The position numbers were made by a program, and so were the translations under genes. The notes under the pieces were generated by a model. The model was given only the letters and a program-made list of their open reading frames with translations. It was not told the DNA's origin and ran no database searches. Below are positions 7,620 through 13,254 of a stretch of DNA of 13,672 bases, piece after piece; within the stretch, counting starts at the first letter, position 1; each line of letters opens with the position of its first letter. The stretch is from JBMFOH01 sp049969715 [NCBI: bacterium] (GTDB lineage Bacteria > DUMJ01): the NCBI GenBank assembly GCA_049969715.1, contig JBMFOH010000039.1:1-13672 (forward strand), in the 5' to 3' direction.

Positions 7620-8579
7620 TTACCAGCCTCTTGAATATTCTTTAAAACAGTCTAGACATACCTTCTTGCCATCCATTATCCTAATCTTATTTTCAGCTGT
7701 AGATTCTCCACATATCTCACATACTATTGAGTTGAAAATTCTAGCCATTTCTGGCAATTCAAATGTGGGCTTTTTGAATTCAAATAACTCATCTATAGGA
7801 GTTTCTAGCAGATACCTCTTTTTCTCCTCTCTAGTCATCTCTTTATCTGTAGGCTTTAGTACAATTCTAATACTCTCATCACTACCTCTTACAAAGAAGC
7901 TAAAGGACTGTTTCCCTACATCTCGGTAGATAAGATTTCCCTTCCCTAGAGTACAACCTGTTATTACTTGAATTGCGTCAACTCCACATGCATCAGTCTC
8001 AGTTACGCAGACTATCTCTTCATCTTTAGAAAATGTTATCCCTAGTTTCTCTTTTGCAGCTTCACATGCTCTAAAGCCTATGGCAAGACCTGGACACTCG
8101 TGTCCATGAAATGTGACACACTTTTCCCATAATTCTCTATTTGTATCTTTTCCTTTCGACCTATCTAACGTATCCTCAGGACCATAAAGACTATCAAGCT
8201 CATAAACATATGGTTTTATATCAAGTATAGGACTCCCATCAATAGCATCGACACCTCTTACATATAATCTGTTCCCTTCTACCCCTATAAGATCAGCGAT
8301 ACACAAGGCAATAGGATTAGGTCTTGAAGGAGACCTTGTTGCAAATACTCCTTTTATCTCAGGACCAAAAGGAGTAACAGTCTTCAGCACATCACGCTTT
8401 CCTAAATGTGCCAAATAAAGTATGACTATATGTTTTTTATCTTCAATATCTTGAAGCCCCTCTACAAATTCAGGATATATTTCTAAAATAGTTTCTTTAT
8501 CGGACAATCTACCCTGCCTTGGGGCATCTTCCTTTTTAGCATAAGGGCTATGTATTATACCTATTGGTACAAGTTCCAA
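7620..8579 (-). CDS. TrmO (TsaA)-FmdE fusion protein with C-terminal zinc ribbon
   Basis: From a TTG start at 8579 (AGGGGTGAT ribosome site just upstream) the protein has 319 residues. Residues 1-128 are a TsaA/TrmO domain: IGIIHSPY (6-13), PRQG (20-23), KGVFATRSPSRPNPI (76-90) and DAIDGSPILDIKPYV (111-125). TrmO is the SAM-dependent N6-methyltransferase acting on t6A37 of tRNA. Residues about 150-265 are an FmdE-like domain with FHGHECPGLAIGFRA (157-171) and DACGVDAIQ (196-204), Cys/His-rich and probably metal-binding. Residues 287-311 form a CxxC...CxxC zinc ribbon (C287, C290, C308, C311). A longer frame from GTG 8621 would start inside the terminator hairpin and has no ribosome site. It leads the operon of the BtuF/C/D-type importer, 12 nt before the binding protein, so a link to metal supply is likely. 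Confidence 0.88.
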   Translation of the reverse strand: MELVPIGIIHSPYAKKEDAPRQGRLSDKETILEIYPEFVEGLQDIEDKKHIVILYLAHLGKRDVLKTVTPFGPEIKGVFATRSPSRPNPIALCIADLIGVEGNRLYVRGVDAIDGSPILDIKPYVYELDSLYGPEDTLDRSKGKDTNRELWEKCVTFHGHECPGLAIGFRACEAAKEKLGITFSKDEEIVCVTETDACGVDAIQVITGCTLGKGNLIYRDVGKQSFSFFVRGSDESIRIVLKPTDKEMTREEKKRYLLETPIDELFEFKKPTFELPEMARIFNSIVCEICGESTAENKIRIMDGKKVCLDCFKEYSRGW

Positions 8580-8607
8580 AAAATCACCCCTTTCACTCCT
8601 TTCACTT

Positions 8608-8647
8608 AAAAAAAGAGCCACGAAGCTTATAAAGCCTTCGTGGCTCT
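8608..8647 (-). terminator. Intrinsic terminator in the leader of the TrmO-FmdE operon
   Basis: On the minus strand AGAGCCACGAAG and CTTCGTGGCTCT form a perfect 12-bp stem (8636-8647 with 8614-8625) with a 10-nt loop, followed at once by seven U residues. It works only on the minus strand. It lies about 40 nt after the predicted start site and about 30 nt before the TTG start of the TrmO-FmdE gene, so it can act as an attenuator. It would also stop transcripts running on from the ABC permease operon (gene end 9019). Confidence 0.88.
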
Positions 8648-8695
8648 TATCCTTCTTCTATTTTAATTGTTATCGACCTTCATGGTCTAGAATAG

Positions 8696-8724
8696 ATTAT
8701 ACTACATTAATTTAGAATAGACAA
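8696..8724 (-). promoter_or_regulatory. Promoter of the TrmO-FmdE/BtuFCD-type operon
   Basis: On the minus strand TTGTCT (8724-8719) is followed by exactly 17 bp and a consensus TATAAT (8701-8696). The predicted start is near 8689. This places the terminator hairpin 8647-8614 inside the leader. The -35 box matches 4 of 6 consensus bases. Confidence 0.65.
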
Positions 8725-8738
8725 GCCACCGAATTGCC

Positions 8739-8846
8739 GTAACTGTTGCATAAATGGTTGAAGATAAATGATCAGAGGTCAGGGATCATAGGTCAGTAGG
8801 CAGGCATCCTTGCCTGTCCATTACCAATCAAAACTGCAACAGTTAC
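8739..8846. repeat. 108-bp element bounded by perfect 12-bp inverted repeats
   Basis: GTAACTGTTGCA (8739-8750) and TGCAACAGTTAC (8835-8846) are perfect inverted copies. Inside are two tandem near-identical 14-mers, GATCAGAGGTCAGG and GATCATAGGTCAGT (8770-8797, 12 of 14 identical), and a hairpin GGCAGGCA/TGCCTGTC (8799-8818, loop TCCT). It lies between the minus-strand promoter and the small gene on the plus strand. It looks like a miniature inverted-repeat (MITE-like) insertion; no target-site duplication is evident. Confidence 0.6.
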
Positions 8847-8863
8847 TCCTGTGGAGGTGCTTG

Positions 8864-9013
8864 ATGGAGAAAAAGTTTGATACTGTAGAAATGATGAGAA
8901 GAATTCGAGATAAATTAAGTGAAACATATAGTAAATACCCGGAAAAGGAAGAAGAAGAATTGAAAGAGATAAGAAAGAAGTATGGAATAAAAGAAAAAGT
9001 AAAAGACGCTTAG
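8864..9013 (+). CDS. Small charged protein, antitoxin-like, orphan
   Basis: A 49-residue protein starting MEKKFDTVEMMRRIRDKLSE, rich in Lys and Glu and likely helical throughout, with no membrane segment. The start at 8864 is chosen because GGAGGTG (8853-8859) is correctly spaced; an upstream ATG at 8810 falls in the repeat element and lacks a ribosome site. The opening FDxVxMMRxIRDK resembles short antitoxin-like proteins encoded just before toxin genes in thermophiles and cyanobacteria; that is memory, not a search. No toxin follows: the gene ends 5 nt before the converging ABC permease gene. It is also antisense to any read-through from that operon, which has no visible terminator before 8647. 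Confidence 0.68.
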   Translation: MEKKFDTVEMMRRIRDKLSETYSKYPEKEEEELKEIRKKYGIKEKVKDA

Positions 9014-9018
9014 GAAGA

Positions 9019-9777
9019 TTATTCTAGCTCTTGATTGTTGAAGTAATATGCTCCAAGGAATATTAGTATAAGAGATAGTAATAAACTGGAGACTACTGGT
9101 TTTAAAGCAGTGCTCCAATCTACTCTAGATAGTATCCACTGGTTTTCTATTGATGATAGATTCATAGGATTATATGGTTTTACCGAGGGGAATATGTTTA
9201 ACATATTTAGTGCTATAAATACTAAAATAAATATTCCTCCAGCCTCGAGCATACTATTCCCTATAGAGCTTGAAAACACGGTAAGAGAGATAATGAATGT
9301 GATATAGGTAAGGAAAAGTATAGTGCTAGAAAATGATGAGTAAAACTCTGTATCAGGGAATAGAATTACCGAATAGTAGTAACAAAGTGCAAAGGAGGCC
9401 CATAATAGAAGAAAGACTAATAAGAAATAAAATACAAACTTTGCTACTACCCACTCCCTCCTATCTACCCCTTTACTAACTACAAGTATCGCTGTTTTAC
9501 GATTTTTCTCTTCGGCTATACCTCCTATGAATAAAAGCACTGTAACCAGAAAAACTATCTGGTTTAGGTTTTTAAAAAATTGTAGAAAGGCGTCCTTCCA
9601 TGTAGGTGGAGGAACGATTATAGTAATTTCCATAGAGATACTCTTTATAAGATCAGGCATAATCTTAGCGGCTATTGGACTTAAGATGGAGAAGAATAAA
9701 AATACGGCTACAATAGCTATAAGTTTTCCTGTCTTTAGAAACTCATAGAGTTCTTTCTTCATTAATCTAAATGTCAT
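9019..9777 (-). CDS. ABC-2 type transporter permease (YxlG-like position)
   Basis: A 252-residue membrane protein with about six hydrophobic segments, partner of the ATPase encoded immediately upstream. The start is set at ATG 9777 (MTFRLMKKELYEFLKTGK) because its A is shared with the TAA stop of the ATPase (TAATG) and GGAGGT lies just before it; a start at 9831 would add 18 residues without a ribosome site. Amphipathic KKELYEFLKTGK followed by the first helix, an extracytoplasmic loop rich in Ser, Glu and Pro (about residues 45-60) and the GIAEEKNRKTAILVVSKGVDRREWVVAKF stretch are typical of ABC-2/NatB-like exporters. Likely exports or expels a small peptide or lipid-active compound; the substrate is unknown. 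Confidence 0.88.
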   Translation of the reverse strand: MTFRLMKKELYEFLKTGKLIAIVAVFLFFSILSPIAAKIMPDLIKSISMEITIIVPPPTWKDAFLQFFKNLNQIVFLVTVLLFIGGIAEEKNRKTAILVVSKGVDRREWVVAKFVFYFLLVFLLLWASFALCYYYSVILFPDTEFYSSFSSTILFLTYITFIISLTVFSSSIGNSMLEAGGIFILVFIALNMLNIFPSVKPYNPMNLSSIENQWILSRVDWSTALKPVVSSLLLSLILIFLGAYYFNNQELE

Positions 9778-10679
9778 TATCCAGTTACCTCCAAGAATAT
9801 ATCCTCTAGAGACGGTTCTAGCCTCTCCCATCTTTCTAGTAAAAGGTCCTCCTGGATGATAATCCTAGGTATATCTCTCTGGATGTATAAGATGTCGGAG
9901 ACCTCTATCACTATCCCGTTTTTATCCTTTCGTTCTATAGACCTTATTTGAGAGAGAATCTTTAGCTTATCTACCAATCTTTCAGGATTATCAACCTCTA
10001 TTAAGATTCTGTACCTACCGTATCGCTTCTTAATGTTCTCTATACTATCTTCTAAGAGTAGCCTTCCTTCTTTTATAATGGCAATCCTATTACATATCCT
10101 TTCTACATCGTTAAGTATATGGGTAGAGAAGAATATAGTCTTCTTTCCTCTCAATGACTGTATTAGGTCTAATATCTCCTTTCTCCCTTGAGGGTCTAAG
10201 CTAGAAGTTGGCTCATCTAGGATGAGAAGTTTTGGGTCTGGGAGTAAAGCTTGAGCCAATCCTAATCTCTGCTTCATCCCTCTGGAATAAGCCCCAATCC
10301 TCTTTTTTTCATCTTTTAGCCCTACTAATTCTAATACCTCTTCTATCCTATTCTTAGGATTATCTACTTCTGAGATATCAGCCATAAATGAGAGAAATTC
10401 TCTTGCAGTGAAGAAGTTGTAAAAGTTTGGGACGTCAGGAAGAAATCCTACCTCTCTTAGATATCTCCTACTACTCCTGATATCTTCATCTAGAACATAT
10501 GCAGTCCCTCTTGTAGGTCTCGCCAGATTCAATAGAACCCTTATCGTAGTCGTCTTGCCCGCTCCATTTGGACCGAGATATCCGAATATTAATCCATCTT
10601 GGACATCTAGATTTAGATCATCTAAAGCCTTCTTGTCTTTAAAGTATTTGCACAGTCCTTCTGTTCTTATCACAGTCAT
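9777..10679 (-). CDS. ABC exporter ATP-binding protein (YxlF/CcmA type)
   Basis: A 300-residue cytoplasmic ATPase. Visible motifs: Walker A GPNGAGKTT (36-44), signature YSRGMKQRLGLAQALL (131-146), Walker B LLILDEPTSSLDP (151-163) and switch histidine H187 in FFSTH. The SRGMKQ signature, in place of SGGQ, and a C-terminal extension of about 90 residues after the nucleotide domain are typical of the CcmA/NatA/YxlF exporters paired with ABC-2 permeases. It abuts the small PLDc_N gene exactly (TAG then ATG) and shares one base with the permease gene. Confidence 0.93.
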   Translation of the reverse strand: MTVIRTEGLCKYFKDKKALDDLNLDVQDGLIFGYLGPNGAGKTTTIRVLLNLARPTRGTAYVLDEDIRSSRRYLREVGFLPDVPNFYNFFTAREFLSFMADISEVDNPKNRIEEVLELVGLKDEKKRIGAYSRGMKQRLGLAQALLPDPKLLILDEPTSSLDPQGRKEILDLIQSLRGKKTIFFSTHILNDVERICNRIAIIKEGRLLLEDSIENIKKRYGRYRILIEVDNPERLVDKLKILSQIRSIERKDKNGIVIEVSDILYIQRDIPRIIIQEDLLLERWERLEPSLEDIFLEVTG

Positions 10680-10877
10680 CTATCTTCTCCCAAAGACAAG
10701 ATATACCATAGGTCCTAGCATCTGAAACGCCAGTATGACTATACCCCATAGGACCTTAGGACCTTTTATCTCCTCTTTCGGTCGTCTTACTAGGTCTACT
10801 AGAGCAAAGACCTGAAGTCCTACCTGTATAATAAGAATTGGTAAAAGGAGTTTCCAATTTGCTAATACTGGCTCCAT
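10680..10877 (-). CDS. PLDc_N small membrane protein (YxlE-like)
   Basis: A 65-residue protein with two membrane helices (about 8-28 and 43-62), ending YLVFGRR. The pattern helix - DLVRRPKEEIKGPKVLWGIVILAFQMLGPMVYLVFGRR is that of the phospholipase D N-terminal-like (PLDc_N) domain, which here stands alone without a catalytic domain. Bacillus subtilis YxlE, encoded before the ABC pair YxlF/YxlG in the sigY operon, has the same size and position and is reported as a negative regulator of SigY. The start has AAGGAGG just upstream (minus strand, about 10890). No sigma factor or anti-sigma gene is present here, so a regulatory or immunity role is inferred only. Confidence 0.85.
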   Translation of the reverse strand: MEPVLANWKLLLPILIIQVGLQVFALVDLVRRPKEEIKGPKVLWGIVILAFQMLGPMVYLVFGRR

Positions 10878-10893
10878 AAAAACTCCTCCTTAT

Positions 10894-11571
10894 TTATTGA
10901 TTTTTAACAAGCCTCTTAAATACATAGAAAGAATACACTATACTTAATATAGAAACGAATAAAATCCCTCCAACGCTGACAATAAAATTCATTGGTGGAG
11001 AAAGGAATGCTCCCAATAGCATCAGAAGACCTCCTATTACAAACAGGTATCCTGAAAATTTATGAGTCTTCCTCCATACCTCTTCATTAGATAACGTCCA
11101 AGGTGTTCTTACCCCTAAAAACCAGTTATACTTTACCTTTGGTAAGAAGTTACCTATAAAGATAAACATCACACCTATTAGAGCCGGAACTAGTCTAGAG
11201 ATTAGATAATTCTTTCCTGTAAGTACAACCCCAAGGAGTACGATCTGTAAGATACTAAAGATTAGTACAATTAGAACCCTTATTATTCTATATGTAGATT
11301 CAAACCTTATATAATTTTCTCTTTTGGGGTCTATATATGGTATGTAGAGGAGTCCTAAATATAGAAGAGCTATCATTATTGGCATTCCAAATGCCCCCCA
11401 GAACCTTGAGGAATATTGATCCACCTCTCCTTTGGCATTCCAATGTGATGGAACTTTTTCCGGAAGTCTAGGGTAAAAGATTGCTCCTAGAATAAATAAA
11501 GATATAACCAGTAGAATTAAGCCCCACTCTTTCGAAATATACTCTCTATCTACCCTGTATTGATTCTTCAT
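10894..11571 (-). CDS. sdpI: SdpI-family immunity-like membrane protein
   Basis: A 225-residue protein with about six helices. Residues 22-68 match the DUF1648 segment (FYPRLPEKVPSHWNAKGEVDQY with its WN.G..D signature) and residues 138-215 the SdpI domain (NWFLGVRTPWTLSNEEVWRKTH). In Bacillus subtilis SdpI both protects against the SdpC killing peptide and captures the SdpR repressor at the membrane once SdpC is bound. It overlaps the SdpR-like gene by 26 bp and has AAGGAGG (about 11587) in front of its ATG. No sdpA, sdpB or sdpC is visible, so it may confer immunity against a foreign or distant toxin, or sense envelope-active peptides. Confidence 0.9.
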   Translation of the reverse strand: MKNQYRVDREYISKEWGLILLVISLFILGAIFYPRLPEKVPSHWNAKGEVDQYSSRFWGAFGMPIMIALLYLGLLYIPYIDPKRENYIRFESTYRIIRVLIVLIFSILQIVLLGVVLTGKNYLISRLVPALIGVMFIFIGNFLPKVKYNWFLGVRTPWTLSNEEVWRKTHKFSGYLFVIGGLLMLLGAFLSPPMNFIVSVGGILFVSILSIVYSFYVFKRLVKNQ

Positions 11572-11854
11572 CCTCTTTCAAAGCCTCCTTACCTTTTCCT
11601 ATATTCTCTAGGACCCATAAGATTAACTCCTGAAACACAGTCATATCTAGAGAATAAAATACATGTTGACCTCTCTTCTCAGAAGAGATAAGCCCTGCTG
11701 ATTTCAACACCTCAAGGTGATGTGATATAGTAGGCCAAGACTGCTGGAAGCTGTTCGCTATCTCTCCAGCTGTCAACTCCTTCTCAGAGAGCATCTTCAA
11801 TATCTTCCTTCTAGTCTTGTCACTCAATGCCTTAAATATTAAATCTAATGACAT
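11546..11854 (-). CDS. sdpR: SdpR-like ArsR-family autorepressor
   Basis: A 102-residue winged-helix repressor. LIFKALSDKTRRKILKMLSEKELTAGEIANSF, then PTISHHLEVLKSAGLISSEKRGQHVFYSLD, show the recognition helix and the beta wing of the ArsR family. No metal-binding ELCVCDL-type motif is present, as in SdpR. The start has GGAGA 5 nt upstream. The promoter (11893-11921) and a perfect 8-bp inverted repeat (11871-11892) directly in front of the gene suggest autorepression. It is the first gene of the sdpR-sdpI-PLDc_N-ABC-ABC operon; by analogy with Bacillus subtilis the SdpI-like protein may sequester it at the membrane. Confidence 0.93.
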   Translation of the reverse strand: MSLDLIFKALSDKTRRKILKMLSEKELTAGEIANSFQQSWPTISHHLEVLKSAGLISSEKRGQHVFYSLDMTVFQELILWVLENIGKGKEALKEDEESIQGR

Positions 11855-11870
11855 ATCTTCTCCAATTTAA

Positions 11871-11892
11871 TATTTAGATAATTGTCTAAATA
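11871..11892. promoter_or_regulatory. Probable SdpR operator
   Basis: TATTTAGA (11871-11878), spacer TAATTG, TCTAAATA (11885-11892): a perfect 8-bp inverted repeat immediately downstream of the -10 box of the sdpR promoter, across the transcription start. Placement, dyad length and AT-rich composition suit an ArsR-family dimer that blocks its own promoter. Confidence 0.68.
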
Positions 11893-11921
11893 ATATTACA
11901 ATATCTCTAGAAAAGAGTCAA
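11893..11921 (-). promoter_or_regulatory. Promoter of the sdpR operon
   Basis: On the minus strand TTGACT (11921-11916), 17-bp spacer, TAATAT (11898-11893). The predicted start falls inside the inverted repeat 11871-11892. The -35 is 5 of 6 and the -10 is 4 of 6 to consensus. Confidence 0.65.
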
Positions 11922-12029
11922 GGGGTAAAAAATGCAAAAGTTACTAAACATGTGAGACTACTATTATAGAAGAAGGAGTATGAATCACAATGAGAGGAAG
12001 AGTAGGAACTCCGCAGAAGGAAATCCGTC

Positions 12030-12058
12030 TTTACTTACACCTCCTCCTAAGTTATAAT
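12030..12058 (+). promoter_or_regulatory. Promoter of the WYL regulator gene
   Basis: TTTACT (12030-12035), 17-bp spacer, perfect TATAAT (12053-12058). It reads toward the WYL gene with a leader of about 25 nt. The -10 box overlaps the palindrome at 12055-12070. Confidence 0.6.
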
Positions 12059-12070
12059 TACTAGTAATTA
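12055..12070. promoter_or_regulatory. 16-bp perfect palindrome, candidate operator
   Basis: TAATTACTAGTAATTA is a perfect palindrome without spacer. It covers the second half of the -10 box and the likely start site of the WYL regulator gene, where a bound dimer would block transcription. Autoregulation by the WYL protein is the simplest reading. Confidence 0.5.
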
Positions 12071-12089
12071 ATCAAATTAGAGGTTGGGG

Positions 12090-13079
12090 TTGAAGAAGAA
12101 TGTTCTAATAAGGTTGCTTAAGGTATTTTGGAAGATAAGAGATGAAAACTATCCTAGTCTTGAACGTCTTATTAGAGAGATCTCTTATGAGTTAGGTAGA
12201 ATTAGTGAAAGGACATTAAAAAGAGATCTCTATACTCTTAAATATGAATTTGATCTGCCAATAAGATACGATAGAAGGAGGGGAGGTTATTATTTAACAG
12301 AAAAGTGTAATTTCCCATTCCCTCCATTAAGTGGAGGAGAAGTCATTACACTTCTAATCGCAACCAATCTCCTACATCAGTTTAAAGGGACACCTCTAGA
12401 AAAAGGGTTAGAAAATCTAGAAAAGAAGCTTGAAGTCCTTTTTAATGATAAGATAAGCCTAAATCCTCAAGATCTTGAGATGGCTCTCTCTGTTCCCATA
12501 TCTTATATAAAGATAAAAACTGATATTAGGGATGTCTTTGAGAAGATTTTTCAAGCAATAAGAGAGAAAAAGAGAGTTCAAATCGAGTATTTTAGTTTAA
12601 GTTCAGGGGAGAAGAGTAAACGTAAGATTGATCCGTATCATCTCTATAATTTTCAAGGTGTCTGGTATTTCTGTGGATATTGTCATTTAAGGAATGAAGT
12701 AAGAGATTTTGCCCTTGATAGGATAGAAAAGATAGAAACACTTCAAGAAACTTTTGAACTTTCAAAAGACTTTAATATCAAAAACTATTTAAGTCAGGCT
12801 TTTAGAATCTTTAAAGGAGAAAAAGAAAAGATAAGAATAAAGTTTGATTCGTATCAGGCAAGATGGATAAGAGAGAGGGTTTGGCATGAGAGCCAAAAGA
12901 TAGAAGAACTTGAAAATGGAGAGATTATATTTGAGATAGAGGCAAACCCAGAAGAGATAAAAAGGTGGATTCTAGGTTACGGTTCTCACGCAGAAGTACT
13001 AGAACCTATCTCCCTAAGGGAAGAGATAAAGAAAGAGCTAGAAGTTCTTCTTGAATTTTATCAAAAGGACACAATCTGA
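12090..13079 (+). CDS. WYL-domain transcriptional regulator next to cas6
   Basis: About 329 residues from the TTG at 12090, preferred over the TTG at 12084 because AGAGG (12079-12083) is correctly spaced only for 12090. An N-terminal winged HTH (about 5-70: RLIREISYELGRISERTLKRDLYTLKYEF... RRGGYYL) is followed by a helical linker, a WYL domain at about 158-223 (RVQIEYFSLSSGEKSKRKIDPYHLYNFQGVWYFCGYC, with WYF as the name motif, and FALDRIEKIE) and a C-terminal WCX domain at about 246-325. WYL regulators sense ligands, often nucleic acids or nucleotides, and several control CRISPR-Cas or other defence loci. Here the gene reads toward a cas6 gene 170 nt further on, so it is a good candidate controller of that locus. 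Function as repressor or activator is not visible. Confidence 0.88.
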   Translation: MKKNVLIRLLKVFWKIRDENYPSLERLIREISYELGRISERTLKRDLYTLKYEFDLPIRYDRRRGGYYLTEKCNFPFPPLSGGEVITLLIATNLLHQFKGTPLEKGLENLEKKLEVLFNDKISLNPQDLEMALSVPISYIKIKTDIRDVFEKIFQAIREKKRVQIEYFSLSSGEKSKRKIDPYHLYNFQGVWYFCGYCHLRNEVRDFALDRIEKIETLQETFELSKDFNIKNYLSQAFRIFKGEKEKIRIKFDSYQARWIRERVWHESQKIEELENGEIIFEIEANPEEIKRWILGYGSHAEVLEPISLREEIKKELEVLLEFYQKDTI

Positions 13080-13127
13080 CCCTTTGGTGAGATATAATTA
13101 AACCCAAGGAAGGAGGAAAGATTTGAA

Positions 13128-13175
13128 ATGTCTTATAAGGAAATCTTAACAACAATAGAGGTACAGGTTGCCTAA
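13128..13175 (+). pseudogene. Collapsed hicB-like antitoxin remnant (15 codons)
   Basis: A strong ribosome site AAGGAGGAAAG (13109-13119) precedes ATG 13128, which opens a 15-codon frame reading MSYKEILTTIEVQVA. The start resembles the MxYKxIL opening of HicB antitoxins and the end resembles their common xIEVxV C-terminus, as if almost all the middle had been deleted in frame. Its stop overlaps the next short frame by 8 bp (TTGCCTAA), an arrangement usual for hicB followed by hicA. The identity is inferred from these short matches and from the neighbour, so it stays tentative. Confidence 0.4.
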
Positions 13176-13254
13176 GTCACCTCGACTAACGTCAGGAGAA
13201 GCTGAGTCTATGTTACTAAAAGCTCTAAGAGTTAAAGAGGAGAGTGGACTATGA
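13168..13254 (+). pseudogene. Truncated hicA-like toxin remnant (28 codons)
   Basis: From TTG 13168 the frame reads LPKSPRLTSGEAESMLLKAL and then RVKEESGL before TGA. PKxPRLTxxEAExxLLKAxG is the N-terminus of HicA mRNA interferases, which normally continue with F.xxRQxGSHxxY over some 60 residues. Here the protein ends before the catalytic histidine region, so it cannot be an active toxin. The stop TGA overlaps the cas6 ATG (ATGA at 13251-13254). It may survive only as a translated lead-in for cas6. Confidence 0.5.

Noticed and set aside
7459-7929. 156-codon plus-strand frame across the binding-protein and FmdE genes
   Set aside because: It is antisense to two well-supported genes, crosses their junction and ribosome site, and its low-complexity Ser/Ile/Leu content is typical of a shadow frame. 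The same holds for the other long antisense frames, such as 1888-2409 and 3580-4038.
8580-8621. N-terminal extension of the TrmO-FmdE protein from GTG 8621
   Set aside because: It would start inside the terminator stem, has no ribosome site, and the family N-terminus (PIGIIHSPY) begins just after the TTG at 8579.
8614-8647. The same hairpin as a plus-strand terminator
   Set aside because: On the plus strand it is followed by TATCCTTC rather than a U-tract, and no plus-strand gene ends upstream of it.
9778-9831. Upstream start of the ABC permease at 9831
   Set aside because: The added 18 residues lie within the ATPase gene and have no good ribosome site; ATG 9777 has GGAGGT and a TAATG junction.
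11980-12064. Two mini-frames (MNHNERKSRNSAEGNPSLL... from 11980; MRGRVGTPQKEIRLYLHLLL from 11990)
   Set aside because: The first has its AAGGAG only 1-2 nt from the ATG, and the second is weakly initiated and runs into the WYL promoter. Neither resembles a known protein, so chance is more likely.
13080-13250. CRISPR repeats or leader before cas6
   Set aside because: No regularly spaced direct repeats of 24-40 bp are visible here or elsewhere in the window; any array must lie outside.
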